Shown here: piece after piece, positions 8,099 to 17,394 of the stretch
Layout of the letters: the number at the start of each line of letters is the position of its first letter
Numbering within the stretch: the first letter of the stretch is position 1
NCBI RefSeq assembly: GCF_004001045.1
Contig: NZ_BIMK01000009.1
Location: forward strand, 1 to 64,000
DNA: 64,000 nucleotides
Source of the DNA: Paenibacillus chibensis
Lineage (GTDB): Bacteria > Bacillota > Bacilli > Paenibacillales > Paenibacillaceae
Reading direction: 5' to 3'
Translations under genes and position numbers: made by a program
The notes under the pieces: generated by a model
What the model was told of the DNA's origin: nothing
The model's database searches: none
The model's input: only the letters and a program-made list of their open reading frames with translations

Positions 8099-9835
8099 TT
8101 GAAATCACGTACCCGAAAGTTTTTTTCTTATTATAAGCCTTACAGGAGGCTCTTGTTGACGGATTTGGCTTGTGCGGTAATCGTCTCCGCCATCACCCTG
8201 ATCCTGCCCCTTTGCGTGCGGTATATTACCGTCAACGTGCTCGATGGCCATCCTTCTGACGCATTAACCCAAATCTACCGGATCGGTGCGCTCATGCTCG
8301 TGCTGGTTCTCATCCACACGTTTTGCGACATGTATATCGGCTATAAAGGCCATGTGATGGGCGCCATGATGGAGAGCGATATGCGAAGGGAGCTGTTCGA
8401 GCACTATCAGAAGCTGTCGTTCCGCTTTTATGACGAGCAAAAAACGGGTCAATTAATGACCCGGACCACGAACGATATTTTGTCGCTCACCGAATTATAT
8501 CACCATGGGCCGGAAGATCTCCTGATTTCGCTGCTAAAGTTTGCGGGCGCTTTTGTTATCCTGATCAACATCAATGCAAAGCTTGCCTTGATCGTTTTTC
8601 TCTTCCTGCCCGTGATGGCGCTGCACGCCTTTTATTTCAACCGGAAGATGAACACAGCGCTGAGAAAAAGCAAAGACCGGATCGGCGATATAAACGCCCA
8701 AGTCGAAGACTCTCTGGCCGGAATCCGGGTCGTCAAGTCGTTCACGTATGAACAGGTCGAGGTGCGCAAGTTTGCCCGTGCAAACGAACGGTTTGTCCAA
8801 AGCCGCAAGGAAGCCTATAAAAGCGAAACCTATTTCGCAGAAGGCATGTCAGCCTTCACGAATTTGATCACGATTGCAGTCATCGTGTTTGGCGGAGCGG
8901 CGATCGTGAATGCTTCCCTTGCGCTTGCCGACCTGCTTACCTTCTTTCTGTGCATCGGGATACTGATCGAGCCCATCCAGCGGCTGGTGAATTTCGCAAG
9001 ACTATACCAAGAGGGAATTACCGGGTTCGACCGGTTTATGGAGATGCTGGAGACCGCCCCCGAGATCGTGGACTCGGAAGATGCGATCGAGTTGACGCAT
9101 GCCGAAGGGAGCATCGAATTCCGGAACGTCAGTTTTAAATACAAGGATGAATACGATTTCGTGCTTCAAGATCTCGTACTGGATATCAAAGCCGGTGAAT
9201 ATGTTGCGCTCGTAGGTCCCTCCGGTGTCGGGAAAACGACGTTATGCTCGCTCATCCCGCGTTTCTATGAGGCTTCAGCCGGGAACATTCTGATCGGCGG
9301 AATTCCAATCGTGGACATCAGCCAGCGATCGCTCCGGCAAAACATCGGCATCGTCCAGCAGGATGTATACTTGTTCGCGGGCAGCGTCAAGGAGAATATC
9401 CGTTACGGGAGAATGGATGCAACCGAGGAAGAAGTGGTGGAGGCGGCCAAAATGGCCTATGCCCATGACTTTATCATGAGTTTACCGGATGGTTATGACA
9501 CGGATATCGGACAGCGCGGCGTGAAGCTATCCGGCGGGCAAAAGCAAAGGCTCAGCATCGCCCGCGTATTCTTGAAAAATCCGTCCATCCTCATATTTGA
9601 CGAGGCCACAAGCGCTCTGGATCAAGAAAGCGAAAAATCCGTTCAGCATTCGCTGGAAAGCCTGAAAGAAAACCGTACCACGATTGTCATTGCTCACCGC
9701 TTATCCACCGTGCGCAGCGCACACCGCATTATCGTGTTGTCGGAGAACGGAATCGGCGAGCAAGGGACGCATGACGAGTTGCTTATGCAGGGCGGTACGT
9801 ATGCCAAATTATATAGCATGCAGCTCATGCCGTAA
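8099..9835 (+). CDS. ABC-type multidrug/lipid exporter (half transporter)
   Basis: Predicted 578-residue membrane exporter with fused permease and ATPase. The TTG start has GGAGGT 8 nt upstream. Residues of about 15-300 form a six-helix ABC exporter membrane domain. The ATPase has Walker A GPSGVGKTT (about 373), a Q-loop in IVQQDVYLF, signature LSGGQKQR (about 477), Walker B ILIFDEATS and switch AHRLS. Half transporters act as homodimers; no second ABC gene is nearby. Substrate is unknown; drugs or lipids are typical for the MsbA/BmrA-like branch. The unusual leader suggests inducible expression. Confidence 0.9.
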   Translation: MKSRTRKFFSYYKPYRRLLLTDLACAVIVSAITLILPLCVRYITVNVLDGHPSDALTQIYRIGALMLVLVLIHTFCDMYIGYKGHVMGAMMESDMRRELFEHYQKLSFRFYDEQKTGQLMTRTTNDILSLTELYHHGPEDLLISLLKFAGAFVILININAKLALIVFLFLPVMALHAFYFNRKMNTALRKSKDRIGDINAQVEDSLAGIRVVKSFTYEQVEVRKFARANERFVQSRKEAYKSETYFAEGMSAFTNLITIAVIVFGGAAIVNASLALADLLTFFLCIGILIEPIQRLVNFARLYQEGITGFDRFMEMLETAPEIVDSEDAIELTHAEGSIEFRNVSFKYKDEYDFVLQDLVLDIKAGEYVALVGPSGVGKTTLCSLIPRFYEASAGNILIGGIPIVDISQRSLRQNIGIVQQDVYLFAGSVKENIRYGRMDATEEEVVEAAKMAYAHDFIMSLPDGYDTDIGQRGVKLSGGQKQRLSIARVFLKNPSILIFDEATSALDQESEKSVQHSLESLKENRTTIVIAHRLSTVRSAHRIIVLSENGIGEQGTHDELLMQGGTYAKLYSMQLMP

Positions 9836-9870
9836 GATCAAACTCGCATCAAAGCCCGGATGACGATAAC

Positions 9871-9907
9871 AAAAGCATGAGCAGCAGCCCTTGCCGCTCA
9901 TGCTTTT
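9871..9907 (+). terminator. Terminator between ABC exporter and AraC gene
   Basis: AAAAGCATGAGC (9871-9882) pairs with GCTCATGCTTTT (9896-9907) and runs into further Ts. The arms' A and T ends let it work for both converging genes. Confidence 0.88.
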
Positions 9908-9931
9908 TTGTCATGCTCGCGTCCCAGCCCG

Positions 9932-10777
9932 CTAGCTTTTGTGGACGCCGTACAGCTGCCGGTAAGCTGTAGGCGTCATTCCCTCGTGCTCCATGAATCT
10001 TTTATTGAAATAGCTCACGCTCGGATACCCGGCTTCCTCCGCGATCCGCCCTACGGACGTCTCCGTGCGTTCCAAAAGCCATTGTTTCGCTGCCTGAAGC
10101 CGGCAACGCGTAATGAATTCCACCGGCGTCATTTCCGTGACGCTGCGGAACAGCTTGCAGAAATAATAGCTGCTGACGCCCAGCTTCTCCGACCAATCCT
10201 CCAGCCGGAACGGCTTCACCGCCTCCTGCTGCATAACAGGCAGCAGCTCCAGAATCCTGCTGTTGGATGTGGTGAACTTGCTGCCTGTCAACGGGGAAGC
10301 TTGCTCCACGAACACGCTGATTAAGGCGTAGGTCAACGTCGACAGTTGAATGGGCCGCAGCATCCGGTACTCTTCCGCTTCCTGCAGCAGCGCTTCATGC
10401 GCCTGCTCGAATACGTCCTTCTGGCGCACCGTCCATAGCAGACTCGCATTAAACCCCCGATCGACCAAATAATGCTGCAAACCGCTTCCGTAAAAATGAA
10501 ACCACCGGACATCCCACGGATCATCTTCGCTGCTGTAATATCTTTGCTGATGCATCGGAAAATAGAGTACCGCCTCGCCGGAACGCAGCTCATGAATGAC
10601 ATTGTCGATTTCAACGTAACCCTTGCCTGCCGCCACGTAATGAATATTGAAGTTGTTCATGGCTCCCGCTTTCCGGGAAACGCTGTGCTCCGGATCATTT
10701 TGATAAATACCGACGGATTCGGGGAAGCAGAAGTAAGGCATTTGCGGAAGTGTAAGCAGATGGATTTGTCTTTTCAT
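9932..10777 (-). CDS. AraC-family transcriptional regulator
   Basis: Predicted 281-residue regulator. The N-terminal cupin-like sensor domain (about 1-150) includes HYVAAGKGYVEIDN. Two helix-turn-helix motifs lie in the last 100 residues (LEDWSEKLGVSSYYFCKLF and VGRIAEEAGYPSVSYFNKRF). The ATG at 10777 is taken because AAGGAG is too close to the ATG at 10780. The gene is divergent from the oxidoreductase/AKR pair, 121 bp apart, so it very likely controls that pair in response to a sugar or derivative (inference from family habit). Confidence 0.9.
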   Translation of the reverse strand: MKRQIHLLTLPQMPYFCFPESVGIYQNDPEHSVSRKAGAMNNFNIHYVAAGKGYVEIDNVIHELRSGEAVLYFPMHQQRYYSSEDDPWDVRWFHFYGSGLQHYLVDRGFNASLLWTVRQKDVFEQAHEALLQEAEEYRMLRPIQLSTLTYALISVFVEQASPLTGSKFTTSNSRILELLPVMQQEAVKPFRLEDWSEKLGVSSYYFCKLFRSVTEMTPVEFITRCRLQAAKQWLLERTETSVGRIAEEAGYPSVSYFNKRFMEHEGMTPTAYRQLYGVHKS

Positions 10778-10827
10778 CATGACTCCTTAATGACAATTTT
10801 GTTTTAATGCAACGCAAAATAATATCA

Positions 10828-10856
10828 TTTTAATTTTAAATTCGATCTTTTATAAT
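10828..10856 (+). promoter_or_regulatory. Probable promoter of the Gfo/Idh-AKR operon
   Basis: A perfect TATAAT lies at 10851-10856. The -35 position 17 bp upstream is only AT-rich (TTTTAA), as expected for an activator-dependent promoter controlled by the divergent AraC protein. Confidence 0.5.
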
Positions 10857-10898
10857 CGCAATATCATCATAAAAGAACTTAAGGAGATGATCAACTTC

Positions 10899-11894
10899 AT
10901 GAGCCGAAAATTAAAATGGGGCATCCTTGGCTGCGCCAGCATCGCCAAGAGATCCGTCATCCCAGGCATTCAATCATCCGAAATGAATGAAGTCGCCGCC
11001 ATTGCAAGCCGAAACAAGGAGAAGGCGCAGCAGACGGCGGATCAGCTAGGCATACCGAAGGCTTACGGAAGCTATGAAGAACTGCTTGAAGATCCGTCGA
11101 TCGACGTGGTATACATCCCGCTTCCGAACCATCTTCACAAGGAATGGACCATTCGTGCCGCTGAGGCGGGCAAGCATATTCTCTGTGAAAAGCCGCTTGC
11201 CTTGAACGCCGCAGAGGCGGAGGACATGGCTGCTGCCGCCGAAGCGGCGGGCGTTCATTTGCTGGAGGCATTCATGTATCGTTACCATCCCCGTTATGAT
11301 GCGATCAAGGACCTGATGGAGTCGGGAGCCATCGGCGATATCAGAGGCCTTCGCGGGGTGTTTACATTCAACAATGCGGGAGATACGGCAAACGTGCGTT
11401 ACCGCAAGGACTGGGGCGGCGGCTCCATTTATGATGTCGGATGTTATCCGATTCATGCCGCCCGGCTGTTGCTCGGCAAAGAGCCTAACGCGGTGACGGT
11501 AAACGCGTTTTTCTCTCCGGAGCATGACGACGTGGACATGATGGCCGCAGGATTAATCGAATTCGGTGACGTCTCCTTGTCGTTTGATTGCGGCATGTGG
11601 GCGGCTTCCCGCAATCCGCTGGAAATTCTGGGTACCGACGGCATCATCGAGATACCTTCCGCCTTCGTTACACCGACGGAGGGCAGCGGCAACTTCTTTA
11701 TTACCGCGCATGGCGAGAGAAAAGAGATTCACGTACAGCATGTCAACGCTTACACGGAACAGGCGGATCAGCTTGCGAGAGCGATTCGTAACGAGGCTCC
11801 CCTCCGCTTCGACGTTCAGGATGCCGTTCGCAATATGAAAGTGATCGATGCTTGTTTGTTGTCCGCCAGGGAACACACGCGCGTGGTTCTTTAA
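10899..11894 (+). CDS. Gfo/Idh/MocA-family NAD(P)-dependent oxidoreductase
   Basis: Predicted 331-residue sugar or polyol dehydrogenase. The ATG at 10899 is used because the ATG at 10887 overlaps the ribosome site AAGGAG. The N-terminal Rossmann motif is GILGCASIAK. The family EKP motif appears as CEKPLAL, and the catalytic-domain region includes GGGSIYDVGCYPIHAARL with the expected Asp-x-x-x-x-x-His arrangement. It sits in an operon with an aldo/keto reductase 24 bp downstream, pointing to two-step redox handling of a carbohydrate. The substrate cannot be read. Confidence 0.88.
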   Translation: MSRKLKWGILGCASIAKRSVIPGIQSSEMNEVAAIASRNKEKAQQTADQLGIPKAYGSYEELLEDPSIDVVYIPLPNHLHKEWTIRAAEAGKHILCEKPLALNAAEAEDMAAAAEAAGVHLLEAFMYRYHPRYDAIKDLMESGAIGDIRGLRGVFTFNNAGDTANVRYRKDWGGGSIYDVGCYPIHAARLLLGKEPNAVTVNAFFSPEHDDVDMMAAGLIEFGDVSLSFDCGMWAASRNPLEILGTDGIIEIPSAFVTPTEGSGNFFITAHGERKEIHVQHVNAYTEQADQLARAIRNEAPLRFDVQDAVRNMKVIDACLLSAREHTRVVL

Positions 11895-11918
11895 TACATC
11901 TGACAGGAGGTTTCGAAT

Positions 11919-12860
11919 ATGAAATATATAACAGTTCCCGGATTAAGTAAGCCTGTGTCCCGGCTGATGAAGGGTTCGGACTATTTTTATCATGATTCCT
12001 ATGAAAAAGCGGCCGCGAATCTGGATGCCTTCATGGCCATCGGCGGCAACTCTATCGATTCTGCCCATATCTATTGCGGGGGTCAAAGCGAGGAAGTCAT
12101 CGGCCGCTATATGAAGGAACGGAACAACCGCGATCAGCTTGTCATTCTCACGAAAGGCGCCCATCACGACCAGAACGGGCCCAGAGTCAGCGAACGGGAT
12201 ATTCGTCATGATCTGATGACAAGCCTCGAGCGGCTACAAACGGATTTCATCGATCTTTATGCCCTGCACCGCGACGACCCCAACGTGCCTGCGGGGGAAG
12301 TCATTGAGATATTGAACGAATACGTCAAAGCAGGCAAGGTGGGAGCCATCGGCGTATCCAACTGGAGCTGGAAGCGCATTCGGGAAGCGAATGACTATGC
12401 AGGCATGAAAGGCTTGACCGGATTCACGTTCAGCAGCCCTAACCTGAGCCTTGCCAAGGCCAACGAACCTTTCTGGGCCGGCTGCGTTTCCGCGGATGCC
12501 GAGACATGCGCCTGGCATGAAAAGGAGCAGTTTCCGCTGTTCTCCTGGTCCTCACAGGCCAGAGGATTTTTCACAGGCAGATTCACGCCGGAAGTTCGCG
12601 ACAACGCGGATCTGGTTCGCGTATTCTACAGCGACGATAATTGGGAAAGACTTGAACGGGCCAAGCAATTGGCGGCATCCAAACAAGTCACGGCCATACA
12701 AATTGCCCTTGCTTACGTGCTGAATCAGCCGTTTCCGACCTGCGCGCTGATCGGCGCTCAATCCGCGGATGAACTGCGCTCCTGCGACGAAGGCGCGACG
12801 ATTTCGCTCACCCGCGAGGAGCTGGATTGGCTCGACCTAACATCGGACACGTTGGATTAA
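11919..12860 (+). CDS. Aldo/keto reductase
   Basis: Predicted 313-residue NAD(P)H-dependent reductase with TIM-barrel fold. The catalytic tetrad is complete: Asp47, Tyr52, Lys79 and His117 (SIDSAHIY, ILTKG, YALHRDD). The start has AGGAGG at good spacing. It is co-transcribed with the Gfo/Idh gene and controlled by the same promoter. It probably reduces an aldehyde or keto sugar made by its neighbour, or acts in the reverse direction (inference). Confidence 0.9.
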   Translation: MKYITVPGLSKPVSRLMKGSDYFYHDSYEKAAANLDAFMAIGGNSIDSAHIYCGGQSEEVIGRYMKERNNRDQLVILTKGAHHDQNGPRVSERDIRHDLMTSLERLQTDFIDLYALHRDDPNVPAGEVIEILNEYVKAGKVGAIGVSNWSWKRIREANDYAGMKGLTGFTFSSPNLSLAKANEPFWAGCVSADAETCAWHEKEQFPLFSWSSQARGFFTGRFTPEVRDNADLVRVFYSDDNWERLERAKQLAASKQVTAIQIALAYVLNQPFPTCALIGAQSADELRSCDEGATISLTREELDWLDLTSDTLD

Positions 12861-12878
12861 TGACGATTGGACATGTCA

Positions 12879-12916
12879 AAAAACCATAATCGGCAAACGT
12901 GCCGGTTATGGTTTTT
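12879..12916 (+). terminator. Bidirectional terminator
   Basis: A 16-bp stem (12879-12894 with 12901-12916, one G-T pair) has a T-rich tail on the plus strand and an A run on the other side. It separates the AKR gene from the converging RNase J gene. Confidence 0.92.
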
Positions 12917-12933
12917 GGTTTTTGCCAAGCTTG

Positions 12934-14607
12934 CTATATCTCAATAATAATCGGTAATATCATGGGTCTCCGCTTCGTCTGTTTGTATATGAATTGGCCG
13001 ACCTGATCTTTCAAGGTTTGTTTAATCAGGTTCCATTGGGTCGTTTTCGTCTCCATTAAGTCATTCATGGCTGAATTGACGATCTCCAGAATATCCTTCA
13101 TCAGCTCTTCGGAGTCTTTTACATAAACGAACCCCCGTGAGATCACTTCCGGAGGTGCCATCATATGCCCTTCCGTTTTGCTCAGCGTCGTCACGATGAT
13201 CAGCATGCCGTCCGAAGACAGCAATCTGCGGTCGCGGAGCACGATATTGCCTACATCCCCGATCCCCAACCCATCTACGAGGCTGTTGCCAGAATGGATC
13301 TTCGGTCCAAGAGCCACGTTCCCCTGCTTGATCTCAACCGTATCTCCGTTCTGGATGATGAATACATGCTCCGGCATAACCCCCACCGATTCGGCCAGTT
13401 GGCGGTGCTGATAGAGCATCCGGAACTCCCCGTGAACGGGTATCAGGTATTCCGGCTTCATCAGGGTCAGCATGAGCTTGAGCTCCTCCTGGCTGCCATG
13501 GCCGGATACGTGCATGCCTGAAGCCGTGCCTTTTCCGTAAATGACGCGGGCGCCGAGCACGTACAAATTATCGATCATCTGTGCTAAATTCCGCTCATTG
13601 CCCGGAATAGCTCCTGCGGCAATAATGACCGTATCCCCCGGCAATATTTCGACATGGGGATGCCGGGAACTGGCTAAACGCGAAAGCGCCGCCATGGGTT
13701 CGCCTTGGCTTCCCGTGCATAACACAGCGATTTTGTCAGACGGGAAGCGCTCCGTTTCTTCCGGTCCGATCACCAGATCGTCGGGGAAGCTCAAGTATCC
13801 CAGCTCCTTGGCCATCGTTACCACATTGATCATGCTCCGCCCGAGCAGCACCAGCTTCCGCCCGGTTTCCAACGCAGCGTCGATGATTTGCTGAACCCGG
13901 TTGACGTTCGAAGCAAACGTAGAGATAAACACCTGCTGCCTGGCGGCTGCGAATGCGTCAAAAATATGTTCACCCACCATACGCTCCGAAGGCGTGAATC
14001 CCGGTCTTTCGGCATTCGTACTCTCGGAGATCAGGACTTTGACGCCCTGCATCCCGATTTCAGCCATGCGATGCAGATCGGGAAACGGTCCTTTCACGGG
14101 GGACATATCGAATTTAAAATCACCGGTATGAACCACATTGCCTTCCGGAGTGGCAAAACGAATGCCCAGGCAGTCCGGAATACTGTGAACGGTCGTAAAA
14201 AAGGTAGCCTGTATCTTTCCAGCATCCACCTGGGAATCCGCCGTAATGATATGAAGCTTGGCACCCCGAAGAAGACCATGCTCCCTCAATTTGATTTCGA
14301 TCAGCCCGATCGTGAGCTTCGCCCCATACACCGGTACATTCAGCTGTTTTAAAAAGTACGGGATGCCTCCAATATGATCCTCATGCCCATGGGTAACGAT
14401 AAGTGCTCTGACTTTATCCCTGTTTTCAAGCAAATAGGAAATATCGGGAACAATCAAGTCGATGCCGGGCAGGCTTTCATCCGGAAATTTCGACCCGCAG
14501 TCAATCACCACGATATCATTGCCATATTGCACCATGTACATATTTTTACCGATCTCGTTCACGCCGCCCAGTGCGGCTATCAGCAATTTATTCTCTGCAA
14601 GGTTCAA
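12934..14607 (-). CDS. rnjA: Ribonuclease J (RNase J1-like)
   Basis: Predicted 557-residue RNase with endo- and 5'-exonuclease activity that acts in mRNA turnover and rRNA processing. The zinc motif is intact: His73, His75, Asp77, His78 in THGHEDHIGG. The beta-CASP region includes STFASNVNRVQQIIDAA. The C-terminal domain ends in YKQTKRRPMILPIIIEI, nearly as in B. subtilis RNase J1. The TTG at 14607 follows AAGGAGG at 10 nt and gives the normal family length; reading further upstream would add 62 unrelated residues. Full metal ligands argue for an active J1-type rather than J2-type enzyme. It may be one of several paralogues. Confidence 0.9.
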   Translation of the reverse strand: MNLAENKLLIAALGGVNEIGKNMYMVQYGNDIVVIDCGSKFPDESLPGIDLIVPDISYLLENRDKVRALIVTHGHEDHIGGIPYFLKQLNVPVYGAKLTIGLIEIKLREHGLLRGAKLHIITADSQVDAGKIQATFFTTVHSIPDCLGIRFATPEGNVVHTGDFKFDMSPVKGPFPDLHRMAEIGMQGVKVLISESTNAERPGFTPSERMVGEHIFDAFAAARQQVFISTFASNVNRVQQIIDAALETGRKLVLLGRSMINVVTMAKELGYLSFPDDLVIGPEETERFPSDKIAVLCTGSQGEPMAALSRLASSRHPHVEILPGDTVIIAAGAIPGNERNLAQMIDNLYVLGARVIYGKGTASGMHVSGHGSQEELKLMLTLMKPEYLIPVHGEFRMLYQHRQLAESVGVMPEHVFIIQNGDTVEIKQGNVALGPKIHSGNSLVDGLGIGDVGNIVLRDRRLLSSDGMLIIVTTLSKTEGHMMAPPEVISRGFVYVKDSEELMKDILEIVNSAMNDLMETKTTQWNLIKQTLKDQVGQFIYKQTKRRPMILPIIIEI

Positions 14608-14699
14608 CCTTAAGTAACCTCCTTGGGATAAGATGTAAGATCTTCCGCTACATATAGTATTGATTGTCCCCTGGAAGCTTATGCGGATGGTCTTTTCCA

Positions 14700-16139
14700 T
14701 CATAAAGCCGGGATACCTTTTCCCTTTTTTTCCGGCCTGGAGGTCTGCCTTTCGGGGAGCAGCTTTACATACCGGTCCGACAGCTTCATCCATTGCATAA
14801 TGTAGTCGTATTCCAGCTTATAACGATTGATATCCTTGACCGGCTCCAATGTCCGGATTGACGTTGCTTTCCCGTCCGCAAACCCTTTTTTCCCGGGAAC
14901 AAACAGGACATCATCATTGACGAAGGTGCCTGTTGGCGAGTAATAACGCATCCCGATCACATTGTGATCAATATTGCACAGATCATGTCCGAACATCGGA
15001 GCTCCTTTGCCTGGCCGGATCCCCATAATATTCGCAATCGTCGGCATAATATCGATCTGTCCCCCCGTTTGCTCGATCCGTTGCCCTGCTTGCTGCCCTG
15101 GCAGATGGATGATAAGCGGCACATTAAACGTGCTAATCCGCTCGTGATAGGGAACTCCCGCCACCTTTGCGATTTCATCGGCCTTGTGATATTTGGGATG
15201 AAGCCCGAAATGATCTCCGTACACAACGAAGACGCTCTGATCCCATAACCCTGTTTCCTTAAGCTTCGCGATAAAGGTCCCCAGCGCATAATCCGCATAA
15301 TGGATGGAGGTCAAATAATCCCCCAGTCTTTTGTCATGCATTCCCGGCGGCAGCTTCAGCTTTCTGCTGGATTTAGGAATGGTAAAGGGAGCATGGCTGG
15401 AAACGGTGATGAACTGGGAATAAAATTTTTGCCCGCGCCAATGCATTGTTTTCATCTGTTCTACGCCCACCCTAAAGAGCTCTTCATCCGAAGCCCCGAA
15501 GCGATTGAATTTTTCCGGACGGTAATAAGGACGATCGTAATACTTCCCGAAGCCCAAAGCCGGATACATCTCGCTTCGATTCCAAAAGCTCACATCGTTC
15601 ACATGGAACGTGTTCGCCGTGTACCCCTTCGCCTGCATCATCCTGCCCAGAGCGGGGATGGCCCGGCTGCCGTATTTCTCCGACATCGCCGCTTTGCCAA
15701 CCGGATATATGGAGGAGTTCATCGTGAACTCCGCGTCTGACGTATTGCCGATGCCGATTTGTTGGAAAATATGCGGAAAGTATAAGCTCTCCCTGGACAG
15801 CGCATTCAGCACCGGGGTGATGGGCTCGCCTTGAACTGATGCATGGATGGCGAAATTTTGAAAGGACTCGAGCTGGACGACGATCAGGTGCTTGCCTTTT
15901 CCTGCTCCTGCGTAAGCTTTTTTTCTTCCCGCTTTTTCATGGAACGGGAAAAACGCGTTCAACTGATTGCGCGCATTCACGACCGCCCCGGTTGCTTCCG
16001 TGGTTTGAACATGTAGCCGTTGACGGGATTCTCGTGATGGAGCACGGTCCTTCTGGTTCCATATAAGCATAGCGAACACGACTCCGGCAGCAAGGACGAG
16101 AATGATCATCGCAAATCTGCGGGTTTTCATAATGTGCAT
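14700..16139 (-). CDS. LtaS-like sulfatase-family protein with one membrane helix
   Basis: Predicted 479-residue phosphotransferase/sulfatase (PF00884). The ATG at 16139 follows GGAGG at good spacing. One membrane helix (about 9-28) leads directly to the extracellular domain, whereas canonical LtaS enzymes have five. The nucleophile motif GNTSDAEF and the metal-binding YGDHFG match lipoteichoic acid synthases, which move glycerol phosphate from phosphatidylglycerol. HVNDVSFWNRSEMYPALGF is also typical. The short N-terminus suggests an accessory or primase-like LtaS relative or a shed enzyme. Sequence upstream of the start contains the terminator of the preceding gene, so it is not a lost N-terminus. 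Confidence 0.82.
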   Translation of the reverse strand: MHIMKTRRFAMIILVLAAGVVFAMLIWNQKDRAPSRESRQRLHVQTTEATGAVVNARNQLNAFFPFHEKAGRKKAYAGAGKGKHLIVVQLESFQNFAIHASVQGEPITPVLNALSRESLYFPHIFQQIGIGNTSDAEFTMNSSIYPVGKAAMSEKYGSRAIPALGRMMQAKGYTANTFHVNDVSFWNRSEMYPALGFGKYYDRPYYRPEKFNRFGASDEELFRVGVEQMKTMHWRGQKFYSQFITVSSHAPFTIPKSSRKLKLPPGMHDKRLGDYLTSIHYADYALGTFIAKLKETGLWDQSVFVVYGDHFGLHPKYHKADEIAKVAGVPYHERISTFNVPLIIHLPGQQAGQRIEQTGGQIDIMPTIANIMGIRPGKGAPMFGHDLCNIDHNVIGMRYYSPTGTFVNDDVLFVPGKKGFADGKATSIRTLEPVKDINRYKLEYDYIMQWMKLSDRYVKLLPERQTSRPEKKGKGIPAL

Positions 16140-16248
16140 GGCATTCCTCCGGAAGAACTTGGTCTTTGTTATGCTGTCCGCTACGATGGTTTGTATTCCG
16201 ATTTTCAACTCGATTCCCGATGTCCCAAGCCTCATCTCCCGGAAAATC

Positions 16249-16275
16249 AAAAAAACGCCGAAAAGAATTTCGGCG
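16249..16275 (-). terminator. Terminator of the small membrane protein gene
   Basis: CGCCGAAA (16256-16263) pairs with TTTCGGCG (16268-16275). The A run at 16249-16255 becomes seven Ts on the minus strand. It lies between the membrane protein gene and the LtaS-like gene. Confidence 0.9.
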
Positions 16276-16318
16276 CGCGTCGAAGTCGCATCAATGAAAC
16301 GAAGATATGTATGGAGGC

Positions 16319-16603
16319 TCAGAACACATTGATATAGAACACAGGGCCGCCAATGCCCAGCACCCAAAGCAGAGGCATCAGATTGAGGATCGCAGCCGCC
16401 CGAGCTTTGCGCTTGTGAAACACCCACGCCATAATCGAGCTTGCGATCGCAACAAGCGGATACACGCCGATGATAGTCACCAAAAGGATCGCCCCCGCAC
16501 TGACGCCGCTATCGAACGCCATGAACGATATTCCCCAAATAAACAGCCATGGGATGATAAATAGCAAATAAATGATTTGGCTGATGATCAAATAAGTCTT
16601 CAT
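16319..16603 (-). CDS. Small conserved membrane protein
   Basis: Predicted 94-residue protein with three hydrophobic segments (about 4-28, 33-60 and 70-92) and a short positively charged loop, HKRKAR. The ATG has GGGGGAG 6 nt upstream. I do not recognise a family with a known function. It has its own terminator and ends before the LtaS-like gene, so it is probably a single transcription unit. Confidence 0.72.
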   Translation of the reverse strand: MKTYLIISQIIYLLFIIPWLFIWGISFMAFDSGVSAGAILLVTIIGVYPLVAIASSIMAWVFHKRKARAAAILNLMPLLWVLGIGGPVFYINVF

Positions 16604-16700
16604 GAATCTCCCCCGAGATTAGGATTAGAATCTTGCTACTACGTCATTTTATACCATAAGAGATGCGCTCGTTCCCAGCTTTATTTTAATAAAAGATCAA

Positions 16701-16729
16701 AAAAAGAGAGAGCACCATCGATGGCGCTC
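16701..16729 (-). terminator. Terminator of the dgk-dck operon
   Basis: GAGCACCAT (16710-16718) pairs with ATGGCGCTC (16721-16729, one G-T pair). Continuing on the minus strand the sequence is TCTC followed by a run of Ts from 16701-16705. Confidence 0.82.
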
Positions 16730-16740
16730 CCGCTCTTTCC

Positions 16741-17394
16741 TTATCTATTCGCAACGGGCGGAGTAATGATCTTCCCTACCCGCTCCAAAATGCCCGACAT
16801 CGATTGGGGATCATGGACGTCATAGTCGTCAATATTCAAACGAAGCACGGGACAAGCGTGAAACTCATGAATCCAATTCGAATAACGCTCATGCATATGC
16901 TCCCAGTACGAAACATCCGTCTGAATCTCCATTTCGCGTCCGCGCTCCTTGATCCGGTTCAGAATGGAAGGCAGGCTGCCTTCAATATAGATCAGGACAT
17001 CCGGATGCGGAAAATAAGGCGTCATCACCATCGCTTCGAACAGGCTGGTATACGTCTCATAATCAGTTTTGGACATCGTGCCTTGGTCCGCATGCATTTT
17101 AGCGAAAATTCCGGTATCCTCGTAGATCGAACGATCTTGGACAAAGCCTCCGCCCAGCTCAAAAATCTTTTTCTGCTCCTTAAAGCGCTCTGCCAGAAAA
17201 TAGATTTGCAAGTGAAAGCTCCAGCGCTCAAAATCATGATAGAACTTTTCCAGATACGGATTATGATCCACCTGCTCCAGGGATGTTTTGAACCTGAGCT
17301 GCTGCGCGAGCGCCGCAGTCAAGGTGGATTTGCCGACGCCGACTGTACCTGCGACCGTGATGACGGCATGATCCGGGATGTGATATTGGTTCAT
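16741..17394 (-). CDS. dck: Deoxyadenosine/deoxycytidine kinase
   Basis: Predicted 217-residue deoxynucleoside kinase that uses ATP to phosphorylate salvaged deoxynucleosides. The P-loop GTVGVGKST is at about residues 16-24. The family DRS motif appears as QDRSIYEDTGIFA, and the lid region as RIKERGREMEIQ. The start codon overlaps the end of dgk by four bases (17391-17394), indicating translational coupling. The pair resembles dgk/dck of B. subtilis. Which of the two prefers purines is taken from similarity, not proven here. Confidence 0.88.
   Translation of the reverse strand: MNQYHIPDHAVITVAGTVGVGKSTLTAALAQQLRFKTSLEQVDHNPYLEKFYHDFERWSFHLQIYFLAERFKEQKKIFELGGGFVQDRSIYEDTGIFAKMHADQGTMSKTDYETYTSLFEAMVMTPYFPHPDVLIYIEGSLPSILNRIKERGREMEIQTDVSYWEHMHERYSNWIHEFHACPVLRLNIDDYDVHDPQSMSGILERVGKIITPPVANR

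Noticed and set aside
14608..14793. Longer N-terminus for RNase J
   Set aside because: The added residues have no similarity to the family; TTG at 14607 has AAGGAGG and gives the usual length.
16140..16427. Longer N-terminus for the LtaS-like protein
   Set aside because: The region contains the terminator of the upstream gene and overlaps that gene; the ATG at 16139 has GGAGG.
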